A DNA stretch of 64,000 bases, taken from contig NZ_LIOL01000009.1 of the NCBI RefSeq assembly GCF_001418005.1, positions 62,001 to 126,000 on the forward strand, given 5' to 3'. This document shows, piece by piece, positions 18,627 to 25,869 of the stretch (positions are counted from its first letter, which is position 1; each line of letters starts with the position of its first letter). This DNA is from Chelatococcus sambhunathii. GTDB taxonomy: Bacteria > Pseudomonadota > Alphaproteobacteria > Rhizobiales > Beijerinckiaceae. A program made the position numbers and the translations under genes. Below the pieces are notes generated by a model, which was not told where the DNA came from, made no database searches, and worked only from the letters and a program-made list of their open reading frames with translations.

Positions 18627-18729
18627 TGCAACAGCGTGCAACCATGTCGCAGGGAAATTTGTCGGCGGGTTTGCAGCCTTGTTTCTTGACAGCGGGCATG
18701 GCTGCATGGAACCCTTGCACACGGTTGCA
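18627..18729. promoter_or_regulatory. Two LacI-type operator candidates in a divergent promoter region
   Basis: TGCAACAGCGTGCA (18627-18640) and, on the other strand, TGCAACCGTGTGCA (18716-18729) share the pattern TGCAACMGYGTGCA. The second site lies just downstream of a TTGACA at 18686-18691, so it would sit over or beyond the -10 region of the transporter operon. The first lies about 50 bp upstream of the LacI start codon. Confidence 0.65.
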
Positions 18730-18774
18730 AATAGAGATGCCGCGATAACAGCGGCGCGCAAGGGGGAGGAAGAC

Positions 18775-19803
18775 ATGCGTTCCGGTTTCGTCGCCGTCGC
18801 GGCTGTGGCCGCTGCCGTCCAGTTCACGCCTGCAGCGGCGCTCGCCCAAGGCTCGCTCAATCTCATCTGCTCGGCCGACGTCGTCATCTGCGAGCTGCTC
18901 GAGAACCGCTTCGAGAAGGAGACGGGCATCGACGTCAACATGGTGCGCATGTCCTCCGGCGAGGCCTATGCCAAGGTCCGCGCCGAGGCACGCAACCCGA
19001 AGACGGACGTCTGGTGGGCCGGTACGGGCGACCCGCACCTTCAGGCCGCGTCCGAGGGGTTGACGCTCGAATACAAGTCGCCGCGCCTTGCCGAACTGCA
19101 GACCTGGGCCGTCAGGCAGGCCGAGAGCGCCGACTACCGTACTGTCGGCGTCTATGCCGGTGCGCTGGGCTGGGGCTACAACGCCGACATTCTGGCGAAG
19201 AAGGGCCTGAAGGAGCCCCAGTGCTGGGCCGACCTCCTCGATCCCGGCTTCAAGGGCGAGATCCAGGTGGCCAATCCCAACTCCTCCGGCACGGCCTACA
19301 CGGCGCTCGCCACGCTCGTGCAGATCATGGGCGAGGACAAGGCCTTCGATTACCTCAAGAAGCTCAACGCCAACGTCTCGCAATACACCAAGTCCGGCTC
19401 GGCGCCGGTGAAGGCCGCGGCGCGCGGCGAGACGACGGTCGGCATCGTCTTCATGCATGATGCCGTGGCGCAGGCGGTCGAGGGCTTCCCCGTGAAGGTG
19501 GTCGCCCCCTGCGAGGGCACGGGTTACGAGATCGGCTCCATGTCGATCGTCAAGGGCGCGCGCAACCTCGACAATGCCAAGAAGTGGTACGACTGGGTGC
19601 TGTCGCCGGAGGTGCAGTCGCAGATGAAGGAGGCCAAGTCCTTCCAACTGCCGTCCAACAAGAAGGCCGAGGTGCCGCCCGAAGCGCCGAAGTTCGAGGA
19701 TGTCCGGCTGATCGACTACGACTTCAAGACCTACGGCGATCCGGAGAAGCGCAAGGCCCTGCTGCAGCGCTGGGACCGCGAGATTGGCACGCTGGCCAAC
19801 TGA
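18775..19803 (+). CDS. AfuA-like ABC transporter substrate-binding protein
   Basis: A 342-residue periplasmic protein starting at ATG 18775 behind AGGGGGAGGA. A signal peptide ends near AAALAQG. The mature protein begins SLNLICSADVVICELLENRF and contains KTDVWWAGTGDPHLQAASEG and LGWGYNADILAKKG, as in the ferric-iron/phosphosugar binding family. A short repeat-filled gap separates it from the permease gene. With an inositol-monophosphatase-type enzyme in the same operon and a LacI regulator, a phosphorylated carbohydrate is a better guess than iron. Confidence 0.88.
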   Translation: MRSGFVAVAAVAAAVQFTPAAALAQGSLNLICSADVVICELLENRFEKETGIDVNMVRMSSGEAYAKVRAEARNPKTDVWWAGTGDPHLQAASEGLTLEYKSPRLAELQTWAVRQAESADYRTVGVYAGALGWGYNADILAKKGLKEPQCWADLLDPGFKGEIQVANPNSSGTAYTALATLVQIMGEDKAFDYLKKLNANVSQYTKSGSAPVKAAARGETTVGIVFMHDAVAQAVEGFPVKVVAPCEGTGYEIGSMSIVKGARNLDNAKKWYDWVLSPEVQSQMKEAKSFQLPSNKKAEVPPEAPKFEDVRLIDYDFKTYGDPEKRKALLQRWDREIGTLAN

Positions 19804-19846
19804 AGGCGAGGCACGCCTGCCGTGCCAGTTGCGGAGGAAAGGGAAG

Positions 19847-19980
19847 ACTCCCTCTCCCCGTTGACGGGGAGAGGGCCGGGGATGAGGGGCCGGGGTTGAC
19901 CCAAGCCTGAACCCTCGTATCTGCGGAAACAGTTCCCCTTACCCTCACCCTTTCCCCGCAGGCGGGGAGAGGGGAGGCCT
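19847..19980. repeat. Two palindromic intergenic repeats between binding-protein and permease genes
   Basis: The 238-bp gap carries CCCTCTCCCCGTTGACGGGG at about 19850, continuing AGAGGG, and CCCTTTCCCCGCAGGCGGGG near 19950, continuing AGAGGGG. Both form strong hairpins, facing the same way about 100 bp apart. In an operon such hairpins often protect the upstream mRNA, giving more binding protein than permease. Confidence 0.7.
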
Positions 19981-20041
19981 TGCTCCTGCCTGCGATGGCC
20001 GGTGCATGCCCCGACGGAACCTCTCCAGTACGGAACCTCTC

Positions 20042-22279
20042 ATGGAGCATCGCAACCGCAGACTGGACATGGCGCTCGGCCTCGGCCTTGCCGGGTTCGT
20101 GCTCTTGCCCTGGTACAGGATCGACGAGGGGTTCTACGCCTTTCGCTGGCCGGCGCAGTTCCCCTTCGGCGCTGAGGAGGCGCCGGCCCTGGTGCAGATG
20201 GCGGCGCAGGGCCGCTGGTGGCTCGCCGTCGTCGCCGCGCTGCTCCTTGCCGCGGCCGCGGTCCGCTTCGCCGCTCCGGCCGTGTCGCGCGGACGCCTGC
20301 TCGTCGCTCTCGGCGCGGCCGGCATGGGCTTCCTCGTCCTGCAGGGCTTCGCAATCACCTTCGGCGGCTGGAGCTGGAACATCGGCGAGGCGCTGTTCGG
20401 GCCGCTCGCCATCGGCCAACCGGCCATGGGCGCCGGTGCGGTCCTCGCGGGGCTCGCCTTCCTGTTCCTGTTCTCGGCGGGGCTCGCCGAGCAGGGCGTG
20501 ATGAAGGGCGATTTCTTCGTCATCGCCGCCATCGCTCTTCTCGTCGCCCTTGTCGCCGTTTTCGTATTCTATCCGGTGCTGAGCATGTTCGTCGGCTCGG
20601 TGCAGGACTTCGACGGTTCCTTCGAGCCCTCGGGCTTCGTGCGCAACATGCAGGACCCGGCGATCTGGAGTCTCGATTGTGTCATTGGGGGAGGGCGTTG
20701 CGGTGTCGCCTGGCGCACGCTGTGGCTGGCGCTGATGACGGCCACCGGCTCGACCGTTCTCGGCCTCGCCTTCGCACTCGTCGCCACACGCACGCGCTTT
20801 CCCTTCAAGAAGGGCCTGCGACTGCTGACGGTGTTGCCGATCATCACGCCGCCCTTCGTCATCGGCCTCGCGCTCATCCTGCTCTTCGGCCGCGCCGGCG
20901 TGGTGACGACCTTCCTCTCCGACCTTTTCGGCGTCGAGCCGGGGCGCTGGCTCTACGGGCTCACCGGCATCTGGATCGCCCAGATGCTCTCCTTCACGCC
21001 GATCTCGTTCCTTGTTCTCATCGGCGTCGTCGAAGGCGTCAGCCCCTCCATGGAGGAGGCGTCGCAGACCCTGCGCGCCGACCGCTGGCGCACCTTCTGG
21101 CGCGTTTCGCTGCCGCTCATGAAGCCGGGCCTCGCCAATGCCTTCCTCATCGGCTTCATCGAGAGCATGGCCGATTTCGGCAATCCGCTGGTGCTCGGCG
21201 GCAGCCACGGCGTGCTGTCCACCGAGATCTTCTTCGCTGTCGTCGGCGCGCAGACCGATCCATCCCGGGCGGCCGTGCTCGCCATCATCCTGCTCTGCTT
21301 CACGCTGTCGGCCTTTCTCGCACAGCGGCTGTGGCTCACGGGCAGGAACTTCGCGACCGTCACGGGCAAGGGCGACGGCGGCGTGCATCCGGCGCTGCCG
21401 CGGCCGCTCGCCATCGGCGTCAACGCGCTCGTCATTCCCTGGACGGCATTCACCCTCGTCGTCTACGGCATGATTCTCGTCGGCGGCTTCGTGAACACCT
21501 GGGGCCTCGACAATTCGCTGACCTTCGCCCATTTCGAGCGCGCCTTCTCCTTCGCCTTCCGCGACGGCTCCATCGCATGGACGGGCGTCGCCTGGGATTC
21601 GTTCTGGACGACGATGATGATCGCGCTCGTTGCGGCGCCCCTGACGGCCGCGGTCGGCCTCATGACGGCCTATCTCATCGTCCGCCAGCGCTTCGTCGGC
21701 CGCAACGTCTTCGAATTCGCGCTCATGATGAGCTTCGCCATCCCCGGCACGGTCATCGGCATCAGCTACATCATGGCCTTCAACCTGCCGCCGCTGGAGA
21801 TGACGGGCACGGCGCTCATCCTCATCGCCTGCTTCGTCTTCCGTAACATGCCGGTGGGCGTGCGCGGCGGCGTCGCGGCCATGACGCAGATCGACGCAAG
21901 CCTCGACGAGGCCTCGCTCACGCTGCGCGCCTCGAGCTGGCGCACCATCCGCCACGTGGTGTTGCCGCTGTTGCGGCCGGCGATCGTCGCGGCGCTCGTC
22001 TATTCCTTCGTACGGGCGATCACCTCCATCAGCGCCGTCGTCTTCCTCGTCAGCGCCAAATACAATATGGCCACCGCCTATATCGTAGGCCTCGTCGAGA
22101 ATGGGGAATACGGCGTCGCCATCGCCTATTCCTCCATGCTGATCGTGGTCATGCTCGTCGTCATCGCCGGCTTCCAGCTCGCCGTCGGCGAGCGGCGCCT
22201 GCGACGCGAGACGCGCATCGCCGCCCCGGCTGTGGCCCGGCCGATGTCCGCCGAGACAATCAAGGAGAAAATCGCATGA
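20042..22279 (+). CDS. AfuB-like ABC transporter permease, two fused permease domains
   Basis: A 745-residue membrane protein starting at ATG 20042; an upstream ATG at 20006 in the same frame is less protein-like, and neither has a strong ribosome site. Two binding-protein-dependent permease domains are fused in tandem. Their cytoplasmic EAA loops are MEEASQTLRADRWRTFWRVS near residue 340 and LDEASLTLRASSWRTIRHVV near 620. About four N-terminal hydrophobic segments precede the first permease domain. The stop overlaps the ATPase start by 4 bp (ATGA), so the two are translationally coupled. Confidence 0.9.
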   Translation: MEHRNRRLDMALGLGLAGFVLLPWYRIDEGFYAFRWPAQFPFGAEEAPALVQMAAQGRWWLAVVAALLLAAAAVRFAAPAVSRGRLLVALGAAGMGFLVLQGFAITFGGWSWNIGEALFGPLAIGQPAMGAGAVLAGLAFLFLFSAGLAEQGVMKGDFFVIAAIALLVALVAVFVFYPVLSMFVGSVQDFDGSFEPSGFVRNMQDPAIWSLDCVIGGGRCGVAWRTLWLALMTATGSTVLGLAFALVATRTRFPFKKGLRLLTVLPIITPPFVIGLALILLFGRAGVVTTFLSDLFGVEPGRWLYGLTGIWIAQMLSFTPISFLVLIGVVEGVSPSMEEASQTLRADRWRTFWRVSLPLMKPGLANAFLIGFIESMADFGNPLVLGGSHGVLSTEIFFAVVGAQTDPSRAAVLAIILLCFTLSAFLAQRLWLTGRNFATVTGKGDGGVHPALPRPLAIGVNALVIPWTAFTLVVYGMILVGGFVNTWGLDNSLTFAHFERAFSFAFRDGSIAWTGVAWDSFWTTMMIALVAAPLTAAVGLMTAYLIVRQRFVGRNVFEFALMMSFAIPGTVIGISYIMAFNLPPLEMTGTALILIACFVFRNMPVGVRGGVAAMTQIDASLDEASLTLRASSWRTIRHVVLPLLRPAIVAALVYSFVRAITSISAVVFLVSAKYNMATAYIVGLVENGEYGVAIAYSSMLIVVMLVVIAGFQLAVGERRLRRETRIAAPAVARPMSAETIKEKIA

Positions 22280-23337
22280 ACGGGTTGAAGACCGGCTCGG
22301 TCGTCTTCGAGCACGTTCGCAAGACCTTCGGCTCCTTCACCGCGATCCACGACCTGTCGCTGACGATCGAGCCGGGTACGCTCGTCACGCTGCTCGGCCC
22401 CTCGGGCTGCGGCAAGACGACGACATTGCGCATGCTCGCCGGGCTCGAGCACCCGACCGACGGACGCATCCTTATCGGCGGCAAGGACGTGACCATGCTG
22501 CCGGCGAATGAACGCGACGTGTCCATGGTCTTCCAGTCCTATGCGCTCTTCCCGCATATGACGGTCCTCGAGAACGTCGCCTACGGACTCGAATCCTCGG
22601 GTCTTCGGAAGGCGGAGGCGCGCGAAAAGGCCGAGGCAGGGCTCGCCCTCGTCGGCCTCGCCGGCTTCGGTGCTCGTCTGCCGGCCGAGCTCTCCGGCGG
22701 GCAGCAGCAGCGCGTCGCGGTGGCACGCGCTCTCGTGCTGGAGCCGCAGGTGCTGCTGCTCGACGAGCCCTTGTCGAACCTCGATGCGCGCCTGCGCCGG
22801 CGCGTGCGCACCGAGATCCGCGAGTTGCAGCAGCGCCTCGGCTTCACGGCAGTCTATGTGACGCACGACCAGGAGGAGGCGCTCGCCGTCTCCGACCGCA
22901 TCGTCGTCATGGTCGAGGGCCGCATCGCGCAGGAGGGGCCGCCGCGGGCGCTCTACGAATCGCCCGCCTCCTCCTTCATCGCCGACTTCATGGGCGAGGC
23001 GAACGTCGTGCCTTGCGAGGTCGTCGGCGTTCAGGGAGCCGAGGCGGTGGTGCGGCTCGGCTCCCTCGAGCATCGCGTGCCAGGCCGCGCGGCCCAGCCG
23101 GGACCGGCCAAGCTCGCCATCCGGCCCAATGCCATCCGGCTCGCCCCGGCAGATGACGGCGGGCTCAAGGGCCTCGTGCGCCATGCGGCCTATCTCGGCG
23201 ACCACGTCGAATATGAGGTGGAGACGGAAGTCGGAACGCTCTATGTCGTCGATCCTGACGTGGAGCGGAGCCTTGCCGCGACGACGCCGGTCGCGATCGG
23301 GCTTCACAACCGTGGGGTCGCCATCATCACCGCGTGA
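22276..23337 (+). CDS. AfuC/PotA-like ABC transporter ATP-binding protein
   Basis: A 353-residue importer ATPase. The Walker A motif is GPSGCGKTT near residue 40, the Q-loop region is MVFQSYALFPHMTVLENVAYG, the signature is LSGGQQQRVAVARAL, and Walker B is LLLDEPLSNLD, followed by the H-loop VTHDQEE. A C-terminal TOBE domain begins near residue 240. It energises the transporter encoded just upstream. Confidence 0.94.
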   Translation: MNGLKTGSVVFEHVRKTFGSFTAIHDLSLTIEPGTLVTLLGPSGCGKTTTLRMLAGLEHPTDGRILIGGKDVTMLPANERDVSMVFQSYALFPHMTVLENVAYGLESSGLRKAEAREKAEAGLALVGLAGFGARLPAELSGGQQQRVAVARALVLEPQVLLLDEPLSNLDARLRRRVRTEIRELQQRLGFTAVYVTHDQEEALAVSDRIVVMVEGRIAQEGPPRALYESPASSFIADFMGEANVVPCEVVGVQGAEAVVRLGSLEHRVPGRAAQPGPAKLAIRPNAIRLAPADDGGLKGLVRHAAYLGDHVEYEVETEVGTLYVVDPDVERSLAATTPVAIGLHNRGVAIITA

Positions 23338-23375
23338 AGGTGCTACGCGCCCTTCACGAGACAACGAGGACATGC

Positions 23376-24185
23376 ATGACAGTCGATGCCGCAGACGTCG
23401 AGGCGCGCCTGGCGCTCGCCCGCACGCTCGCCCGCGATGCGGGGGCCGTGGCACTAGCCTATTTCAATGCGCGCGAGACCCTGGTCGTCGAGGCCAAGGC
23501 CAACCCGCAGGATGTCGTTTCCATCGCTGACCGGCGGGTCGAGGAGATGCTGCGCGCTCGCATCGCCGAGGCTCATCCCGGTGACGGCGTGCTCGGGGAG
23601 GAATACGGCCTCACCGAGGGCACGTCCGGCTTCACCTGGGTGCTCGACCCCATCGACGGCACCAGCCCCTTCGTCAACGGCATGCCCAGCTGGTGCGTGT
23701 CGATCGCCGTGCTCGCCGGCGAAGAACCGGTGGTCGGCGTCATCTACGCACCCTGCGTGGACGAGCTTTACGCGGCCGGCAAGGGGCAGGGCGCGACGCT
23801 CAACGAGGCGCCCATGCACGTGTCGTCCGGGCGTTCCCTGCGTGATGGCGTCGTGGGCCTCGGCGCCAACCACCACGTCGCGCCGGCCGAATTCGCCGGC
23901 ATCGTGGAGCGCCTGCTCGGCATGGGCGGCAACTTCATCCGCAACGGCTCGGGCGCGCTCATGCTGGCTTATGTCGCGGCGGGACGTCTCGTCGGCTATT
24001 ACGAGCCCTACATGCACGCCTGGGATTGCCTTGCCGGCTATTGCCTCGTCGCCGAGGCGGGCGGGGCGCTGCTGCCGTTCCCGGCGGTCGGCGAGGGGCT
24101 GACGCGCGGTGCGCCCGTGATGGCGGCCGCGCCCGGTGCCGTCGCCGATCTCAGCCGGATCGCCGGCTTGCCCCGCGCGGCCTGA
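23376..24185 (+). CDS. Inositol-monophosphatase-family phosphatase
   Basis: A 269-residue Mg2+-dependent phosphatase starting at ATG 23376. Motif 1 residues are in VLGEEYG, motif 2 is WVLDPIDGTSPFVNGMPSWC, and the C-terminal metal site is YEPYMHAWDCLAGYCLVAEA with GG. The family includes inositol-, histidinol- and fructose-1,6-bisphosphatases and 3'-phosphoadenosine phosphatases. As the last gene of the AfuABC-like operon it probably removes phosphate from the imported compound. Confidence 0.9.
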   Translation: MTVDAADVEARLALARTLARDAGAVALAYFNARETLVVEAKANPQDVVSIADRRVEEMLRARIAEAHPGDGVLGEEYGLTEGTSGFTWVLDPIDGTSPFVNGMPSWCVSIAVLAGEEPVVGVIYAPCVDELYAAGKGQGATLNEAPMHVSSGRSLRDGVVGLGANHHVAPAEFAGIVERLLGMGGNFIRNGSGALMLAYVAAGRLVGYYEPYMHAWDCLAGYCLVAEAGGALLPFPAVGEGLTRGAPVMAAAPGAVADLSRIAGLPRAA

Positions 24186-24190
24186 AGGCG

Positions 24191-24970
24191 TCAGTACCGC
24201 GCGATATGCGTCAGGGCCCGCGTGATTGGCTCGGCCCCCACACTTTGCTCGCCCCGGAAGGGGTAGTCGAGTATGACGAGTAGGGCGATGAGCAGGGCGA
24301 TCGCCGCCGCATAGCCGGCCTTGGGCACCACGAGGTTCCAGTCGAAGCGGAAAAGGAGCGCTTCGGCGGCCAGCAGCACGATGAGGCTGCCGAGGACATG
24401 CCAGAAGATGGCCGGCAACCCTGTCGTGGCGGCATTGAGGCGCAGGGCCCGGATGTCCACGAGTTCGTCCGCCGCGTCATCGACCGCCTCGCGTGTGGTG
24501 GCCTCGATGTCCATCCGCTGGTGCACGGCATGAATGCTCTCGATGAGAGTGTTGAAGAGTGTCTGCGTCGCCGCGCTTTCCTGTCCTTTCTTGAGCGCCG
24601 GCCATTCCTGCGCGACGACGGACTGGCCATAGGCAGCAAGCGCATCGCGAAGCGGCGCCGCGTCCGGGCCGAGCCGGCGCAGCGCACGGTCGAGTTGCGT
24701 GATCTCGGTGGCTTCCCGCAATACGAGTGTCTCGGCCTCGCGGTAGCGGTTGATCGCTTGCAGCAGCGTGAAGGCTGTGAAGATGGCGATGACCGGCCCG
24801 ATGAGCTTGAAGGCGTCGAGCGCGAAACCCGCCCTGGCCGTCGCTTGCTCCTGCCTCAGGAGGCGCGTGCCGATCAGCGGCAGCAGAACCGATGCGGTGA
24901 CGGCCGCGCTGACGAAAATAACGACGAGGATGTTGTTGGAGAACCGATAGATCACGTCGGTGAAAGGCAT
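24191..24970 (-). CDS. DUF4239 (bestrophin-like) membrane protein
   Basis: A 259-residue inner-membrane protein starting at ATG 24970; an upstream GTG at 25003 is possible. Two N-terminal membrane segments (NNILVVIFVSAAVTASVLLP and FKLIGPVIAIFTAFTLLQAI) and two C-terminal ones (LPAIFWHVLGSLIVLLAAEA, YAAAIALLIALLVILDYPF) flank a helical cytoplasmic or periplasmic domain with REAETLVLREATEITQLDRA. This layout matches DUF4239. The function is unknown. It converges on the phosphatase gene with 5 bp between them. Confidence 0.8.
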   Translation of the reverse strand: MPFTDVIYRFSNNILVVIFVSAAVTASVLLPLIGTRLLRQEQATARAGFALDAFKLIGPVIAIFTAFTLLQAINRYREAETLVLREATEITQLDRALRRLGPDAAPLRDALAAYGQSVVAQEWPALKKGQESAATQTLFNTLIESIHAVHQRMDIEATTREAVDDAADELVDIRALRLNAATTGLPAIFWHVLGSLIVLLAAEALLFRFDWNLVVPKAGYAAAIALLIALLVILDYPFRGEQSVGAEPITRALTHIARY

Positions 24971-25047
24971 TGCGGGCGCTCCGGCCGTCTTCGCTCGCGA
25001 CACTCTGGGCCAATCGCCGCCATGGCACCATATGCCGCTGCGGCTGC

Positions 25048-25347
25048 TCAGTTGACGGGCAGGGCGCCCAGCTTCTCGCGCAGATCGCTGAAGATCTCGC
25101 GGATGCGCCGCCGGGTGATGGTCGAGGCTTCCGCTGCCCGGTCAAGTTGGTAGCTGCGGGCCTGCTGCCCGGCCCGGTAATGGGCCTCGTCGAAGCGCGC
25201 CTCGATCAGGTCGAGCAGCCGCGAAGGGTCGCCGCCCTGGGCTCTCAGGGCATGGGCGAGGGCCTCGACCGTCTCCAGCAGGGCTGCGGTGACGAAGCCC
25301 TCGGCCATGACGGCTGGCGGGATGGGTGGTTCGCGCAAGAGCTGCAC
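25048..25347 (-). CDS. Small helical hypothetical protein
   Basis: A 99-residue protein with a GTG start at 25347 behind AGGAAGGA. It is mostly helical and charged (ARFDEAHYRAGQQARSYQLD, then TRRRIREIFSDLREKLGALP), with no membrane segment or known motif. It lies 77 bp upstream of the DUF4239 gene on the same strand, so the two may be co-transcribed. I do not recognise it. Confidence 0.5.
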   Translation of the reverse strand: MQLLREPPIPPAVMAEGFVTAALLETVEALAHALRAQGGDPSRLLDLIEARFDEAHYRAGQQARSYQLDRAAEASTITRRRIREIFSDLREKLGALPVN

Positions 25348-25813
25348 TCCTTCCTACGTCGAACGCCGGCGCTGTTCGCCCGGAGCCGGGTCATCCGTCG
25401 CGACTGGAGGATTCCGGCGCCCGTTTGCCGCTGCGCGGAGGCGAGCCGTACGAAAGGTGGTGTGACCGCCGAAAATCCTAGGGGCCGACGGTCGAGCGTC
25501 AGGCCGGGGCCGTGCCGACCATTCCGTCCTGTTCATGACCGGCAGGCGCTCGCCCGGGCCTTGAGCGGTCGCTCTTGTCCGCGCGCGCCGGCACGTGTCC
25601 CTCGTCGCCGTCTGGCGACAGGAGGTGATTGATCGATGTGCGCTTCTCGTCTCATGGTGCGATCCCCCCTGATCGCGGTCGTCTCACCGCCCCAGCATTC
25701 CGCTTGGGAAGTGGCGGTTGATCATCACGCCTAGCAGGTGAACCTTGCCTGAAGGCGTCGGCCGTCCGCCTGCTTCGTCGGGCACGAAGCGCGAAGCCGA
25801 TGCTGCAGACGGC
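25348..25813. other. Gene-free interval
   Basis: I see no supported gene or RNA here. The stretch is GC-rich and contains only the upstream side of the small hypothetical gene and the downstream side of the RTX gene terminator. Confidence 0.5.
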
Positions 25814-25850
25814 GCGATGCGGCCGGCGGCATTGCCGCCGGCCGCATCGC
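25814..25850 (-). terminator. Strong hairpin downstream of the RTX gene
   Basis: GCGATGCGGCCGGCGGC (25814-25830) and its exact reverse complement (25834-25850) form a 17-bp stem with an ATT loop. It begins 20 bp after the RTX stop codon. There is no clear T-run on the minus strand, so it may act with Rho or protect the RNA from 3' decay. Confidence 0.75.
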
Positions 25851-25869
25851 TGTCGTCCTGTCTCGCAGA

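Noticed and set aside
18775-23337. Ferric-iron uptake system assignment
   Set aside because: Family resemblance alone does not distinguish iron from phosphosugar binding. There is no iron box, and operon partners point to carbohydrate phosphate.
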